A DNA stretch of 64,000 bases from an uncultured Bacteroidia bacterium (lineage in GTDB: Bacteria > Bacteroidota > Bacteroidia > Bacteroidales > UBA932), in NCBI GenBank assembly GCA_902801205.1, contig CADCHE010000008.1:35457-99456 (forward strand). Direction: 5' to 3'. The notes beneath the pieces were generated by a model. The model ran no database searches. It saw only the letters and a list, made by a program, of their open reading frames with translations, and was not told the origin of the DNA. The stretch's first letter is position 1. Every line of letters begins with the position of its first letter. Positions 35,205 through 45,396 of the stretch are shown here, in pieces. A program made the position numbers and the translations under genes.

Positions 35205-36164
35205 CTATTCCCATTCGATGGTTGCCGGCGGTTTCGGGGTGACGTCGTAGACGACGCGGTTCACGCCGTCCACCTGGGCGACGATCTCCTGGGCGACTTT
35301 GATGAGGAACTCGACCGGGAGCGTCACGACTTCGGCTGTCACGGCGTCCACGGAATTGACGGCGCGCAGTGCGACGACATTGTCGAAGGACCGGCGTCCG
35401 TCCTTGATACCCGTGCTGCGGACGGGAAGCAGGACGACGGCAGCCTGCCAGATTTTGTCATACAGGCCTTCACGCCGCAGTGCGTCGATGAAGACGGCAT
35501 CCGCCTCCTGGAGGATGTGGATGCGCTCCGGCGTAAGTTCTCCGAGGCAGCGGACGCCCAGGCCGGGTCCGGGGAAGGGATGGCGGCCCAGGAAGTGCGC
35601 GTTGAGCCCGAGCGCGGCACCCACTTCGCGGACTTCGAACTTGTACAGGTATTTCAGCGGTTCGACGAGTTCGAAGCCGAGGTCTTCGGGCAAGCCGCCC
35701 ACGTTGTGGTGGCTCTTGATCGTCCCTTTGTCCGAGAAGGATTCGGCAATGTCGGGCCAGATGGTTCCTTGTGCAAGCCATTTGGCATCCTTGACCTTGC
35801 GGGCCTCGTCGGCGAACACGTCGATGAATGTCTTGCCGATGGCTTTCCGCTTCAGCTCCGGGTCGGTGATGCCTTTGCAGGCCGCGAAGAACCGGTCGGC
35901 CGCGCGCACGCCGATGACGTTGAGCCCCATCCCCTCATAGTGGGCGAGGACTTCTTCGAACTCGTTCTTGCGCAGCAGGCCGTGGTCCACGAAGATGCAG
36001 ACGAGCTTGTGGCCGATGGCCTTGTCGACGAGCAGCGCCGTTACCGTGGAATCCACACCGCCGGAAAGGCCCAGGACGACGGTGTCGCCGCCGACTTGTT
36101 CTTTGATCTGCGCGATGGATTCTTCAATGAATTGTTTCGGGTTTAATTTTTCTCCGTTGTACAT
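35205..36164 (-). CDS. GMP synthase ATP-pyrophosphatase subunit (no glutaminase domain)
   Basis: 319 residues corresponding to the C-terminal two thirds of GuaA: P-loop SGGVDS at 34-39 in [33 protein letters not shown], and the dimerisation domain ending [17 protein letters not shown]. It amidates XMP to GMP. The N-terminal class-I amidotransferase domain (about 200 residues) of the usual single-chain enzyme is not in frame upstream nor elsewhere in the window, so the protein is a GuaAb-type subunit and needs ammonia or a separate glutaminase. ATG 36162-36164 follows a long, structured leader. Co-transcribed with the symporter. Confidence 0.88.
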   Translation of the reverse strand: MYNGEKLNPKQFIEESIAQIKEQVGGDTVVLGLSGGVDSTVTALLVDKAIGHKLVCIFVDHGLLRKNEFEEVLAHYEGMGLNVIGVRAADRFFAACKGITDPELKRKAIGKTFIDVFADEARKVKDAKWLAQGTIWPDIAESFSDKGTIKSHHNVGGLPEDLGFELVEPLKYLYKFEVREVGAALGLNAHFLGRHPFPGPGLGVRCLGELTPERIHILQEADAVFIDALRREGLYDKIWQAAVVLLPVRSTGIKDGRRSFDNVVALRAVNSVDAVTAEVVTLPVEFLIKVAQEIVAQVDGVNRVVYDVTPKPPATIEWE

Positions 36165-36184
36165 AAGATAAACGTTATTTTTTT

Positions 36185-36232
36185 GGATGAACGCTCATTG
36201 TTCGTTTTAAAAGACCATGTGCGGTCTCATCC
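36185..36232 (-). other. Potentially structured leader of the GMP synthase gene
   Basis: In the guaA-side transcript three complementary pairs can form: GGATGA (36232-36227) with TCATCC (36190-36185) as a closing stem, AGACC (36227-36223) with GGTCT (36216-36212) followed by TTTT, and GAAC (36203-36200) with GTTC (36192-36189). This three-way arrangement sits between the promoter and the start codon. It does not match the purine riboswitch core I know. It may be a regulatory leader or chance. Confidence 0.3.
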
Positions 36233-36234
36233 TA

Positions 36235-36242
36235 CAAATATA
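36235..36242 (-). promoter_or_regulatory. -7 element of the GMP synthase/symporter operon
   Basis: Minus-strand TATATTTG (36242-36235), a perfect TAnnTTTG. No clear -33 box. The predicted leader to the ATG at 36164 is about 65 nt. Confidence 0.45.
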
Positions 36243-36336
36243 TAAAAAAGAAATAAGAAGACAGCGCGCAAGATTGCGGGATCATGACGGGACCCCGGGT
36301 GCGTTTCCGATGCGTTTGTAACCGGGATTTGAAAAA

Positions 36337-36355
36337 TGATTATAAATTGTAATCA
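36337..36355. promoter_or_regulatory. 19-bp dyad in the guaA-ilv intergenic region
   Basis: TGATTATAAATTGTAATCA: perfect 6-bp outer arms and 8 of 9 base pairs overall symmetric. It lies about 100 bp upstream of the ilv promoter -33 region, in a locally AT-rich stretch. It may bind an activator or Lrp/AsnC-type regulator, but no partner is known. The surrounding 36243-36457 holds no credible gene. Confidence 0.35.
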
Positions 36356-36457
36356 AAAAGGCCATTCGAGGACTCGGATGTGAAGTTTCGGAAGCTTCCA
36401 GCTGTTTTCCGGTGCAGGCGGAAAAATGTGGTGAGGGTTGAATTATTGCATTTTTCT

Positions 36458-36489
36458 CTTGCTTTTCTGGTTTCCATTCCTTATATTTG
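36458..36489 (+). promoter_or_regulatory. Promoter of the ilv-leu operon
   Basis: CTTG (36458-36461), 20 nt, TATATTTG (36482-36489): perfect -7 box and a one-mismatch -33 box with ideal spacing. Transcription should start near 36493, about 23 nt before the leader-peptide ATG. Confidence 0.65.
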
Positions 36490-36515
36490 TCCTCGGTAAC
36501 AATTTGAAAGTGCAT

Positions 36516-36590
36516 ATGACGTATACTTCCATTATTGTCCTCTCCCTGCTTGTCCTCGTCCTTGACCGTCGCGGACTGGGAAGGTTTTGA
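36516..36590 (+). CDS. Branched-chain amino-acid leader peptide of the ilv-leu attenuator
   Basis: A 24-codon open frame too short for routine ORF calls: MTYTSIIVLSLLVLVL then DRRGLGRF and TGA. Eleven of 24 residues are Ile (2), Val (3) or Leu (6), ten of them within codons 6-16. It sits between a good promoter and the attenuator hairpins, directly upstream of an operon that makes exactly these three amino acids. Stalling at codons 6-16 would leave the antiterminator segment (36571-36584, codons 19-23) free; normal translation to the stop at 36588-36590 would cover it. The peptide itself needs no further function. Confidence 0.85.
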   Translation: MTYTSIIVLSLLVLVLDRRGLGRF

Positions 36591-36651
36591 TGGTACGTAC
36601 GGTACGATACGACCCCTTCTCAGTCCGCAGGCTGGGGAGGGGATTTTTTTA
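36571..36651 (+). terminator. Transcription attenuator of the ilv-leu operon
   Basis: Terminator: CCCCTTCTCAG (36613-36623), 8-nt loop, CTGGGGAGGGG (36632-36642), then A and seven T residues (36644-36650); 11 pairs including two G-U. Antiterminator: GCGGACTGGGAAGG (36571-36584, inside the leader peptide) pairs over 14 bp, with one G-U, with CCTTCTCAGTCCGC (36615-36628), which includes the 5' arm of the terminator, so the two are mutually exclusive. A third alternative, CCTCTCCC (36539-36546) and GTCC (36552-36555) with parts of 36573-36584, could act as the 1:2 pause hairpin. ilvD starts at 36664, 13 nt after the T-tract. Confidence 0.85.
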
Positions 36652-36663
36652 TAAAACGGACAA

Positions 36664-38496
36664 ATGAAACATCCTCTCAGAAGTTCCGTCACCACCGAGG
36701 GACGGAGAATGGCAGGTGCCAGGGCGCTCTGGATCGCCGCCGGCATGAAGAAAGAACAGATGGGGCGGCCCGTGATCGCCGTCGTCAATTCCTTTACGCA
36801 GTTCGTTCCGGGGCACACGCATCTGCACGAGGCGGGCCAGATCGTCAAGGAAGAGATCGAGAAGGCGGGCTGCTATGCCGCCGAGTTCGACACCATCGCC
36901 GTCGACGACGGCATCGCGATGGGCCATGACGGCATGCTGTACTCCCTGCCTTCCCGCGAATTGATCGCCGACAGCGTTGAATATATGGTGAACGCCCACA
37001 AGGCGGACGCGATGGTCTGCATCAGCAACTGTGACAAAGTAACTCCCGGCATGCTCATGGCTGCGATGCGGCTGAACATCCCCGCCGTCTTCGTGTCCGG
37101 TGGCCCGATGGAAGCCGGGGTGATGGGGGAGCGGCGGCTCGACCTGATCGATGCGATGGTCCAGTCGGCCGATGCGACCCTGGGAGACGACGAGGTGGCG
37201 CGGATCGAGGCGAGTGCCTGCCCAGGCTGCGGCTGCTGCTCCGGCATGTTCACGGCAAACTCGATGAACTGCCTGACCGAAGCGATCGGCCTTTCGCTGC
37301 CGGGGAACGGCACCATCCTGGCGACCCATGTCCAGCGGACGGAACTCTTCCGCAAGGCGGCGCGGCTCGTGGTGGAGAACGCCTGGAAGTATTACCGCGA
37401 CGGCGACGAAAGCGTCCTGCCGCGGAGCATCGCCTCCCGGGCGGCCTTCCTGAATGCGATGTCGCTCGACATTGCGATGGGCGGATCCACCAATACGGTG
37501 CTGCACCTGCTGGCCGTGGCCCGCGAGGCCGGTGCAGACTTTACGATGAAGGACATCGATGCCCTTTCCCGGAAGGTGCCCTGCCTGTGCAAAGTCGCCC
37601 CGAATACCCAGAAATACCATGTGCAGGACGTCGGCCGCGCCGGCGGTGTCCTCGCCATCATGGACGAGCTTTCCCGCGGCGGGTTGGTCGACACCTCGGC
37701 CGTGCGCGTGGACGGCCTGACCCTCGGGGAAGCCGTCGCCGCATACGGGATCACCCGTCCGGGCGTCTGCGAAGAGGCGGAACGGATCTACCGCTGCGCA
37801 CCGGCGAACCGCTTCAGTACCCGCCTGGGCTCGCAGGAGAACGAATATGACAGCTTCGACACCGACCGGGCGGAAGGCTGCATCCGCGACCTCGCCCACG
37901 CCTATTCCAAGGACGGCGGCCTGGCGGTGCTCTTCGGCAACATCGCCGTGGACGGCTGCGTCGTGAAGACGGCCGGCGTGGATGCGTCCATCCTGCGTTT
38001 CAGCGGCCCTGCCAAGGTCTTCGACTCCCAGGAGGCGGCTTGTGACGGCATCCTCGGCGGCGCTGTCCAGGCGGGGGACGTGGTGGTCATCACGCATGAG
38101 GGACCGAAAGGCGGCCCCGGAATGCAGGAGATGCTCTATCCGACTTCCTACCTCAAGTCGCGCCATCTGGGCAAGGCCTGCGCCCTGGTCACCGACGGCC
38201 GCTTCAGCGGCGGTACTTCGGGACTGAGCATCGGCCATGTATCGCCCGAGGCGGCGGCCGGCGGCGCCATCGGACTGGTGCGCGACGGTGACATCATCGA
38301 CATCGACATCCCCGCCCGCTCGATCTCCGTGCGTCTGTCCGAAACGGAACTCTCCGCCCGGCGCGCGCAGGAGGAAACCCGCGGCGCAAAGGCGTTTACG
38401 GCCCCGCACCGCGACCGGCAGGTATCCGCCAGCCTGAGGGCGTATGCGGCCATGGTCAGTTCCGCCGACAAAGGGGCCGTCCGAATCATCGACTAA
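36664..38496 (+). CDS. ilvD: Dihydroxy-acid dehydratase
   Basis: 610-residue Fe-S enzyme, third common step of isoleucine and valine synthesis: dehydrates 2,3-dihydroxy-3-methylbutanoate and its ethyl homologue to the oxo acids. Cluster ligands are visible: Cys in SNCDKVTPG (residue 123) and the [17 protein letters not shown] segment (from residue 186). Further signatures: [17 protein letters not shown] and [22 protein letters not shown]. First structural gene of the operon, just downstream of the attenuator; 19 bp before ilvB. Confidence 0.97.
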   Translation: MKHPLRSSVTTEGRRMAGARALWIAAGMKKEQMGRPVIAVVNSFTQFVPGHTHLHEAGQIVKEEIEKAGCYAAEFDTIAVDDGIAMGHDGMLYSLPSRELIADSVEYMVNAHKADAMVCISNCDKVTPGMLMAAMRLNIPAVFVSGGPMEAGVMGERRLDLIDAMVQSADATLGDDEVARIEASACPGCGCCSGMFTANSMNCLTEAIGLSLPGNGTILATHVQRTELFRKAARLVVENAWKYYRDGDESVLPRSIASRAAFLNAMSLDIAMGGSTNTVLHLLAVAREAGADFTMKDIDALSRKVPCLCKVAPNTQKYHVQDVGRAGGVLAIMDELSRGGLVDTSAVRVDGLTLGEAVAAYGITRPGVCEEAERIYRCAPANRFSTRLGSQENEYDSFDTDRAEGCIRDLAHAYSKDGGLAVLFGNIAVDGCVVKTAGVDASILRFSGPAKVFDSQEAACDGILGGAVQAGDVVVITHEGPKGGPGMQEMLYPTSYLKSRHLGKACALVTDGRFSGGTSGLSIGHVSPEAAAGGAIGLVRDGDIIDIDIPARSISVRLSETELSARRAQEETRGAKAFTAPHRDRQVSASLRAYAAMVSSADKGAVRIID

Positions 38497-38515
38497 ACGA
38501 ACTTACAAGCAATAT

Positions 38516-40237
38516 ATGGATCAGAAAGATCAGAAAATCAATGGCTCGCAGGCACTGTGGCGTTCGCTGGAAGCGGAAGGCGTCCATACCGTCTTCGGTT
38601 ATCCCGGAGGGCAGATCATGCCGGTTTACGATGCCCTGAGCACGTATTCCGGGGATATCCGCCACATCCTGGTGCGCCACGAGCAGGGGGCGATCCACGC
38701 GGCGCAGGGCTATGCCCGCGTCACGGGAGAACCCGGCGTGGTGATCGTTACGTCCGGTCCGGGTGCGACCAATGTCGTCACCGGCATCGTGGACGCGATG
38801 TCTGACTCTACCCCCCTGGTGGTCATCACGGGGCAGGTGGCGCTTGCCGCCCTCGGTACCGATGCCTTCCAGGAGGCGGACGTGACCGGTCTCACCGGTC
38901 CCATTACGAAATGGAACTACCAGATCCGCCGCGCCGAGGACGTGGCCTGGGCGGTTTCCCGCGCTTTCTATGTCGCGCGGAGCGGCCGGCCGGGGCCCGT
39001 TGTCCTGGACTTCACGAAGGACGCGCAGACCGGTCTGACGGACTTCCAATACAAGAAATGCACGTTCATCCGCAGTTACATTCCGGATCCGGAACCTTCG
39101 GAAGCTGCCTTGGACGAAGCGGTGCGCCTGCTGGACGCCGCGGAGCGTCCGCTGTGCGTCTTCGGCCAGGGCGTCCTCATCAGCCATGCCGAAGCGCAGC
39201 TGCAGGCCTTCCTGCGGAAGGGGGATATCCCAGCCGGATCCACGATGCTGGGCCTGAGTGCCCTGCCTTCCGATTTCCCGCTCTACCAGGGGATGATCGG
39301 GATGCACGGGAATGTTGCGCCCAACGTCAAGACAGGGGAGTGCGACGTACTGGTCGCCGTCGGCATGCGGTTCGACGACCGCGTTACCGGCAAGGTGAGC
39401 GGCTATGCGCCCCAGGCCAAGGTGATCCACATCGACATCGACCGGGCGGAACTCGGCAAGATCATTCCTGCCCAGGTACGGATCTGCGGGGACGCCGGCC
39501 AGGTGCTCGCCGTCCTGACGGAACGGATGGCCGGAGGCAGCCACACCGCGTGGGTGGAGAGTTTCCGCGCCTGCGCGGAGACGGAACGCGAGAAGGTCAT
39601 CGACCCCCAGATCCATCCGGCCGGCGGAGCGATCCGGATGGGCGAGGCGGTGGACTGCGTCGCTGCCGTGACGGAGGGGAAGGCCATCGTCGTCACCGAC
39701 GTGGGCCAGAACCAGATGATGGGTGCACGCTATTCACGGTTCGCCCGGCCGCGGAGCTTCATCTCTTCCGGCGGACTGGGGACGATGGGCTTCGGCCTGC
39801 CTGCCGCCATCGGTGCGAAACTCGCCGCGTCGGAGCGTCCGGTCTGCCTGTTCGTGGGCGACGGCGGCATCCAGATGACCCTTCAGGAACTCGGCACCAT
39901 CATGCAGGAAGGCATCGGCGTGAAGATCGTCCTGTTGAACAACAACTGGCTCGGCAACGTGCGCCAGTGGCAGGAACTCTTCTTCGGCTGCCGCTACTCG
40001 CAGACGCGGATGCTCAACCCCGACTATGGGAAGATCGCCGACGCCTACGGGATCCGCTACCGCAGCGTGGAAGACCGCGCCGGCCTGGAACCGGCTGTCC
40101 GGGAAATGTTCTCTGACGATGCGCCCTGCCTGCTGGACGTCCGCGTCATGGAGGAAGACAACGTGATGCCGATGGTGCCCCCCGGACGGTCGGTCGGCGA
40201 GATGATGCTCACGGAAAAAGAATGGTACAGGAAATAG
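38516..40237 (+). CDS. ilvB: Acetolactate synthase, large catalytic subunit
   Basis: 573-residue TPP enzyme that condenses two pyruvates to acetolactate, or pyruvate with 2-oxobutyrate to acetohydroxybutyrate. N-terminal YPGGQIMPVYDAL and the catalytic Glu in VRHEQGAIHAA; FAD-domain GMHGNVAPNV; TPP motif GDGGIQMTLQEL to LLNNNWLGNVRQWQELFF. ATG 38516 is used: it begins the usual short N terminus, and the longer open frame overlaps ilvD. 2 bp before ilvN. Confidence 0.96.
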   Translation: MDQKDQKINGSQALWRSLEAEGVHTVFGYPGGQIMPVYDALSTYSGDIRHILVRHEQGAIHAAQGYARVTGEPGVVIVTSGPGATNVVTGIVDAMSDSTPLVVITGQVALAALGTDAFQEADVTGLTGPITKWNYQIRRAEDVAWAVSRAFYVARSGRPGPVVLDFTKDAQTGLTDFQYKKCTFIRSYIPDPEPSEAALDEAVRLLDAAERPLCVFGQGVLISHAEAQLQAFLRKGDIPAGSTMLGLSALPSDFPLYQGMIGMHGNVAPNVKTGECDVLVAVGMRFDDRVTGKVSGYAPQAKVIHIDIDRAELGKIIPAQVRICGDAGQVLAVLTERMAGGSHTAWVESFRACAETEREKVIDPQIHPAGGAIRMGEAVDCVAAVTEGKAIVVTDVGQNQMMGARYSRFARPRSFISSGGLGTMGFGLPAAIGAKLAASERPVCLFVGDGGIQMTLQELGTIMQEGIGVKIVLLNNNWLGNVRQWQELFFGCRYSQTRMLNPDYGKIADAYGIRYRSVEDRAGLEPAVREMFSDDAPCLLDVRVMEEDNVMPMVPPGRSVGEMMLTEKEWYRK

Positions 40238-40239
40238 CT

Positions 40240-40815
40240 ATGGACAATACAGTCAAGAATTACACGGTCTCCATCTTCACGGAGAACCAGATCGGCCTCC
40301 TGGCGCAGATCTCCAACGTGTTCACACGGCGTAACCTGAGCATCTGGAGCCTTTCCGCAGGGGCGTCCTCCATCGAGGGTATCCACAACATCACCATCAT
40401 CACCGAGGCGACCGAGCGGCGGATCCGCGAGGCCGTCCTCCAGATCGAGAAGCGGGTGGATGTGGTCAAGGCCTTCTATTATACCGACGAACAGATCGTC
40501 TACCGCGAACTTGCCCTGTACAAGGTGCCGACGGACAAATTGCTGGATGGCGGGAACCTGGAAGACCTGCTCGCGCGGAACAATGCCCGGATCGTCGAGA
40601 TGAACCGTACCTTCACCGTTATCCAGAAAACGGGACACACCCACGAGACGCAACGTCTCTACGAGGAACTGCAGGAGGTGGGCGTCCTCCAGTTCGTCCG
40701 TTCGGGACGTATCGCCCTCTCCCGGTCCGCCCAGGAGCCGGTGCAGGGTTTCCTCCAGGAACGCCAGGCGGAAAAGGAACGCCGTCGCGCAGCCCGGGAA
40801 CAACAAGAGAAATAA
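40240..40815 (+). CDS. ilvN: Acetolactate synthase, small regulatory subunit
   Basis: 191-residue regulatory subunit. N-terminal ACT domain (YTVSIFTENQIGLLAQISNVF, NLSIWSLSAG) binds valine or another branched-chain amino acid for feedback inhibition; the C-terminal ALS_ss_C domain contains ELALYKVP and LQFVRSGRIALSR. ATG 40240 lies 2 bp after the ilvB stop. Ends in a charged tail (ERQAEKERRRAAREQQEK). Confidence 0.94.
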   Translation: MDNTVKNYTVSIFTENQIGLLAQISNVFTRRNLSIWSLSAGASSIEGIHNITIITEATERRIREAVLQIEKRVDVVKAFYYTDEQIVYRELALYKVPTDKLLDGGNLEDLLARNNARIVEMNRTFTVIQKTGHTHETQRLYEELQEVGVLQFVRSGRIALSRSAQEPVQGFLQERQAEKERRRAAREQQEK

Positions 40816-40845
40816 TTGGTAATAAATATTTAAAAACAAAACATT

Positions 40846-41889
40846 ATGGCAACGATTAATTTTGGTGGAGTGGACGAACATGTCGTCACTCGGGAAGAGT
40901 TTACGCTGGAGCATGCCCGTGAGGTGCTTAAAGAGGAAACCATCGCGATCATCGGTTATGGCGTACAGGGCCCCGGCCAGTCGCTGAACCTGCGCGACAA
41001 CGGCTTCCATGTCATTGTCGGACAACGCGCCGGCAAGACCTTCGACAAGGCTGTCGCCGACGGCTGGGTGCCCGGTGAGACCCTTTTCAGCATCGAGGAG
41101 GCCTGCTCCAGGGCGACCATCATCCAGTTCCTCGTCTCCGACGCCGCCCAGATCGCCGTCTGGCCGGTGGTGAAGAAACACCTCACCGCAGGCAAGGCCC
41201 TGTATTTCTCCCATGGCTTCGGCATCACCTACAACGACCGCACCGGCATCGTCCCGCCCGCGGACGTGGATGTGATCATGGTGGCCCCGAAGGGGTCCGG
41301 TACGTCGCTGCGCCGGCTCTTCCTCCAGGGGAAGGGCGTCAACTCCTCCTATGCCGTCTACCAGGACGCCACGGGCCGCGCGCTTGAGCGCACCCTCGCT
41401 CTCGGCATCGGCGTCGGTTCCGGCTACCTCTTCGAGACGGATTTCAAGCGGGAAGTCTATTCCGACCTGACCGGTGAGCGCGGCACCCTCATGGGCGCCA
41501 TCCAGGGCATCCTGCTGGCCCAGTACGAGACCTTGCGCGAGCACGGTCACACGCCGTCCGAGGCCTTCAACGAGACGGTCGAGGAGCTGACCCAGTCGCT
41601 GATGCCCCTCTTTGCGGAGAACGGCATGGACTGGATGTACGCGAACTGCTCGACGACGGCCCAGCGCGGCGCCCTCGACTGGATGGGACCCTTCCATGAC
41701 GCCACCAAACCGGTCTTCGAAAAACTCTATGAGAGCGTGGCCAGCGGCCATGAGGCGCAGATCTCCATCGACGCCAACTCCAAGCCGGATTACCGCGAGG
41801 GACTCGAAAAGGAACTGAAGGCCCTGCGCGAGAGCGAACTCTGGCGTACCGGTGCCGTTGTCCGCAAACTCCGTCCCGAGAACAACTGA
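40846..41889 (+). CDS. ilvC: Ketol-acid reductoisomerase
   Basis: 347-residue class I enzyme that rearranges and reduces acetolactate/acetohydroxybutyrate. Rossmann motif [19 protein letters not shown], cofactor loop [11 protein letters not shown] with an Arg that fits NADPH binding, knotted C-terminal domain with [18 protein letters not shown] and acidic metal ligands. A short AT-rich gap (30 bp) separates it from ilvN. Its N terminus is longer than in E. coli-type enzymes, as usual for Bacteroidetes. Confidence 0.95.
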   Translation: MATINFGGVDEHVVTREEFTLEHAREVLKEETIAIIGYGVQGPGQSLNLRDNGFHVIVGQRAGKTFDKAVADGWVPGETLFSIEEACSRATIIQFLVSDAAQIAVWPVVKKHLTAGKALYFSHGFGITYNDRTGIVPPADVDVIMVAPKGSGTSLRRLFLQGKGVNSSYAVYQDATGRALERTLALGIGVGSGYLFETDFKREVYSDLTGERGTLMGAIQGILLAQYETLREHGHTPSEAFNETVEELTQSLMPLFAENGMDWMYANCSTTAQRGALDWMGPFHDATKPVFEKLYESVASGHEAQISIDANSKPDYREGLEKELKALRESELWRTGAVVRKLRPENN

Positions 41890-41902
41890 TCACGGCAGGA
41901 CG

Positions 41903-43396
41903 ATGGACAACAATCGGGTATACATTTTCGACACCACCCTGCGTGACGGCGAACAGGTGCCGGGCTGCCAGCTCAACACCGTCGAGAAGATCCAGGTCGC
42001 CAAGGCGCTGGAAACGCTCGGCGTCGACGTAATCGAGGCCGGCTTCCCGGTCTCCAGCCCCGGGGACTACAACTCCGTGGTGGAGATTTCCAAGGCGGTG
42101 ACCTGGCCGACCATCTGTGCCCTCACGCGGGCGGTGGAGAAGGATATCGATGTGGCCGCCGAGGCGCTCAGGCATGCCAAGCGCGGCCGGATCCACACCG
42201 GCATCGGCACCTCCGACCTGCACATCCGCTATAAGTTCAAGTCGAACCGCGAGGAAATCCTCGAGCGGGCCGTGCGGGCGGTGAAATACGCCAAGAAGTA
42301 TGTCGAGGACGTGGAGTTCTACGCGGAAGACGCCGGCCGGACCGACAACGAGTACCTCGCCCGGGTCGTGGAGGCCGTCATCGCGGCGGGCGCTACGGTG
42401 GTGAACATCCCGGATACGACGGGTTACTGCCTGCCGGAGGAGTTCGGCGCCAAGATCAAGTACCTTTGCGACCATGTGAAGGGGATCGAGCATGCGGTCA
42501 TTTCCACGCACTGCCACAACGACCTCGGCATGGCGACGGCCAACACGATGGCCGGTATCCTGAACGGGGCGCGCCAGTGTGAAGTGACCATCAACGGCAT
42601 CGGCGAACGGGCCGGCAACACCGCCATGGAAGAAGTGGTGATGATCCTCAAATCGCACAAGGAAATCGGCCTGGACACGAACATCAACACGCAGCGCATC
42701 TATCCGCTCAGCCGGATGGTCTCCGGCTTGATGAACATGCCGGTCCAGCCCAACAAGGCCATCGTCGGGAAGAACGCTTTCGCGCATTCGTCGGGTATCC
42801 ACCAGGACGGTGTGCTGAAGAATGTGTCCACCTACGAGATCATCGACCCGAAGGACATCGGTCTCGACAACAATTCGATCGTCCTGACGGCACGCAGCGG
42901 TCATGCGGCCCTGAAATTCCGTCTGGAGGCGCTCGGCGTGAAGCTTTCGGACGAGCGGCTGGATGCCGTGTACCAGGAGTTCCTGCGGCTGGCCGACAAG
43001 AAGAAGGAGATCCACGACGACGACATCCTGATGCTGGCCGGGGCCGACCGGGCCGAGAACCACCACATCAAGGTGGACTGGCTGCAGGCCACGAGCGGCA
43101 TCGGCATGAAGCCGGTGGCGTCGATCGGCGTGGAGATCGCCGGCGAGAAGTTCGAAGCGGCGGCGACCGGCAACGGCCCCGTGGACGCTTCGATCAATGC
43201 CCTCCGGCAGATCATCAAGCGGCAGGTGACCATCAACGAATACACGATCCAGGGCGTCTCCAAGGGCGCCGACGACTGCTGTAAGGTCCATATGCAGGTA
43301 GAGCACGAAGGACGCGTCTACTACGGCTTCGGCGCCAGCACCGACATCGTCTCCGCCTCCATCGAGGCCTATGTGGACTGTTTGAACAAACTGTAG
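41903..43396 (+). CDS. leuA: 2-isopropylmalate synthase
   Basis: 497-residue first enzyme of the leucine branch: 2-oxoisovalerate plus acetyl-CoA. Barrel motifs [12 protein letters not shown] (Arg/Asp catalytic, metal), [18 protein letters not shown] (HxH metal ligands), [14 protein letters not shown], and [17 protein letters not shown]. The C-terminal LeuA allosteric domain follows (about residues 370-497), so leucine feedback is expected. ATG 41903 chosen; the frame upstream runs into ilvC. Confidence 0.95.
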   Translation: MDNNRVYIFDTTLRDGEQVPGCQLNTVEKIQVAKALETLGVDVIEAGFPVSSPGDYNSVVEISKAVTWPTICALTRAVEKDIDVAAEALRHAKRGRIHTGIGTSDLHIRYKFKSNREEILERAVRAVKYAKKYVEDVEFYAEDAGRTDNEYLARVVEAVIAAGATVVNIPDTTGYCLPEEFGAKIKYLCDHVKGIEHAVISTHCHNDLGMATANTMAGILNGARQCEVTINGIGERAGNTAMEEVVMILKSHKEIGLDTNINTQRIYPLSRMVSGLMNMPVQPNKAIVGKNAFAHSSGIHQDGVLKNVSTYEIIDPKDIGLDNNSIVLTARSGHAALKFRLEALGVKLSDERLDAVYQEFLRLADKKKEIHDDDILMLAGADRAENHHIKVDWLQATSGIGMKPVASIGVEIAGEKFEAAATGNGPVDASINALRQIIKRQVTINEYTIQGVSKGADDCCKVHMQVEHEGRVYYGFGASTDIVSASIEAYVDCLNKL

Positions 43397-43405
43397 TTTT
43401 GCCAG

Positions 43406-44800
43406 ATGAATACACTGTTTGACAAGATCTGGGACGCGCACGTGGTCGACCTCGTCGAGGACGGGCCCACCCAGCTGTACATCGACCGGCTCTATTGCCA
43501 CGAAGTCACTTCGCCGCAGGCGTTCGACGGCCTGCGGGCGCGGGGCATCCGTCCGCTGCGCCCGGAGAAGATCTTCTGCATGCCGGACCACAATACGCCC
43601 ACCCATGACCAGGACAAGCCCATCGCCGATCCGGTGTCGAAAAAGCAGGTGGATACCCTGGCCGCCAACGCCGCGCAGTTCGGGCTGACGCATTACGGGA
43701 TGATGGATCCGCGCAACGGCATCATCCACGTGGTGGGGCCGGAACGGGGCCTGTCGCTGCCTGGAATGACCATCGTCTGCGGCGATTCGCACACCTCGAC
43801 GCACGGTGCGGTGGGTGCCGTCGCCTTCGGGATCGGGACGAGCGAGGTGGAGATGGTGCTCGCGAGCCAGTGCATCCTCCAGCAGAAACCGCGTTCGATG
43901 CGCATCCGCATCGACGGCACGCTCGGGAAGGGGGTGACGGCGAAGGACATGGCCCTTTTCCTGATGAGCCGGCTGACGACGAGCGGCGCCACGGGCTATT
44001 TCGTGGAATATGCCGGAACGGCCGTGGAGGCCCTGTCGATGGACGGCCGCCTGACCCTCTGCAACCTGTCCATCGAGATGGGCGCGCGCGGTGGTTTCAT
44101 CGCGCCGGACGAGGTGACGTTCGCCTGGCTGAAGGGACGCGAATTCGCTCCGAAGGGAGCGGATTGGGACAAGGCCGTCGCTTATTGGCGGACCCTGCGC
44201 AGCGGAGCGGATGCCGTGTTCGACCGCGAAGTCGTCTTCGATGCGGCCGAAATCGCGCCGATGGTCACGTACGGTACCAATCCCGGCATGGGCATTCCCG
44301 TCGACGGCGCCGTCCCTGCGCTGGAAACGGTTCCGGAGGAGGGAAGGGCTTCCTTCCTCAAGTCCCTGTCCTACATGGGATTCGCCCCTGGTGAAGCGCT
44401 GGTCGGAAAACCGATCGACTATGTCTTCCTGGGCGCCTGTACGAACGGGCGTATCGAGGATTTCCGGGCCTTTGCCTCCGTCGTCGCCGGCCGCCGGAAA
44501 GCCGACGGGGTGACGGCCTGGCTGGTGCCCGGCTCGTGGGAGGTGTCGCGGCAGATCGCTTCGGAAGGCCTGGACAAGACGCTGGCAGCGGCTGGTTTCG
44601 AGATCCGTCAGCCCGGCTGTTCGGCCTGCCTGGCGATGAACGACGACAAGGTGCCCGCCGGGAAGTACTGCGTATCGACGAGCAACCGTAATTTCGAGGG
44701 CCGTCAGGGCCCCGGCGCACGGACCATCCTCGCCAGTCCGCTGGTGGCGGCGGCCGCCGCCGTGACAGGAAAGATAACCGATCCGAGGACCTTGCTATGA
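43406..44800 (+). CDS. leuC: 3-isopropylmalate dehydratase, large subunit
   Basis: 464-residue aconitase-family subunit that isomerises 2- to 3-isopropylmalate (and citramalate to 3-methylmalate in the citramalate route). Cluster cysteines in [11 protein letters not shown] and [35 protein letters not shown] is diagnostic. Ends with the ATGA overlap with leuD. Confidence 0.96.
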   Translation: MNTLFDKIWDAHVVDLVEDGPTQLYIDRLYCHEVTSPQAFDGLRARGIRPLRPEKIFCMPDHNTPTHDQDKPIADPVSKKQVDTLAANAAQFGLTHYGMMDPRNGIIHVVGPERGLSLPGMTIVCGDSHTSTHGAVGAVAFGIGTSEVEMVLASQCILQQKPRSMRIRIDGTLGKGVTAKDMALFLMSRLTTSGATGYFVEYAGTAVEALSMDGRLTLCNLSIEMGARGGFIAPDEVTFAWLKGREFAPKGADWDKAVAYWRTLRSGADAVFDREVVFDAAEIAPMVTYGTNPGMGIPVDGAVPALETVPEEGRASFLKSLSYMGFAPGEALVGKPIDYVFLGACTNGRIEDFRAFASVVAGRRKADGVTAWLVPGSWEVSRQIASEGLDKTLAAAGFEIRQPGCSACLAMNDDKVPAGKYCVSTSNRNFEGRQGPGARTILASPLVAAAAAVTGKITDPRTLL

Positions 44801-45396
44801 AACAGAAATTCGACATCATCGAGAGCACCTGCGTGCCTCTCCCGCTGGAAAACGTAGATACCGACCAGATCATTCCCGCCCGTTTCCTCAAGGCGACGAC
44901 ACGCGAGGAATCCTTCTTCGGCGAAAACCTGTTCCGCGATTGGCGCTACCGTCCCGACGGCACGCCGGATCCGGGATTCGTCCTGAACGATCCGCGCTAC
45001 GGGGGCGAGATCCTCGTGGCAGGAAAGAACTTCGGCAGCGGTTCGAGCCGCGAACACGCCGCCTGGGCGATCGCCGGCTACGGTTTCCGGGTGGTGATCT
45101 CCAGTTTCTTCGCGGACATCCACAAGAACAACGAACTCAATAACTTCGTCCTGCCGGTGGTCGTCTCCGAACCGTTCCTGGCGGAACTCTTCGCCACCCT
45201 GGCGGCCGATCCTTCGGCCAAGGTCCGGGTGGACGTGCCCGCGCAGACGGTCACCAACCTGTCCACGGGCCGTACGGAGTCCTTTGAACTGAACGGGTAC
45301 AAGAAGTACTGCCTGATGAACGCTCTGGACGACATCGACTACCTCCTGGAGCAGAAGGCGAAAATCGAAGCATACGAGCAAAAGCACGCGTTATGA
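44797..45396 (+). CDS. leuD: 3-isopropylmalate dehydratase, small subunit
   Basis: 199-residue swivel domain. Substrate loop [17 protein letters not shown] near the N terminus and [17 protein letters not shown]. Four-base overlaps with leuC upstream and the citramalate-synthase-like gene downstream show tight translational coupling of the module. Confidence 0.96.
   Translation: MKQKFDIIESTCVPLPLENVDTDQIIPARFLKATTREESFFGENLFRDWRYRPDGTPDPGFVLNDPRYGGEILVAGKNFGSGSSREHAAWAIAGYGFRVVISSFFADIHKNNELNNFVLPVVVSEPFLAELFATLAADPSAKVRVDVPAQTVTNLSTGRTESFELNGYKKYCLMNALDDIDYLLEQKAKIEAYEQKHAL

Noticed and set aside
36185-36232. Classical purine riboswitch before the GMP synthase gene
   Set aside because: The conserved core and loop-loop sequences of the purine aptamer are not present, although a three-way junction can be drawn.
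36282-36848. 188-codon open frame on the minus strand in the guaA-ilvD gap
   Set aside because: Half of it is antisense to ilvD and the rest crosses the promoter, leader peptide and attenuator of the ilv operon.
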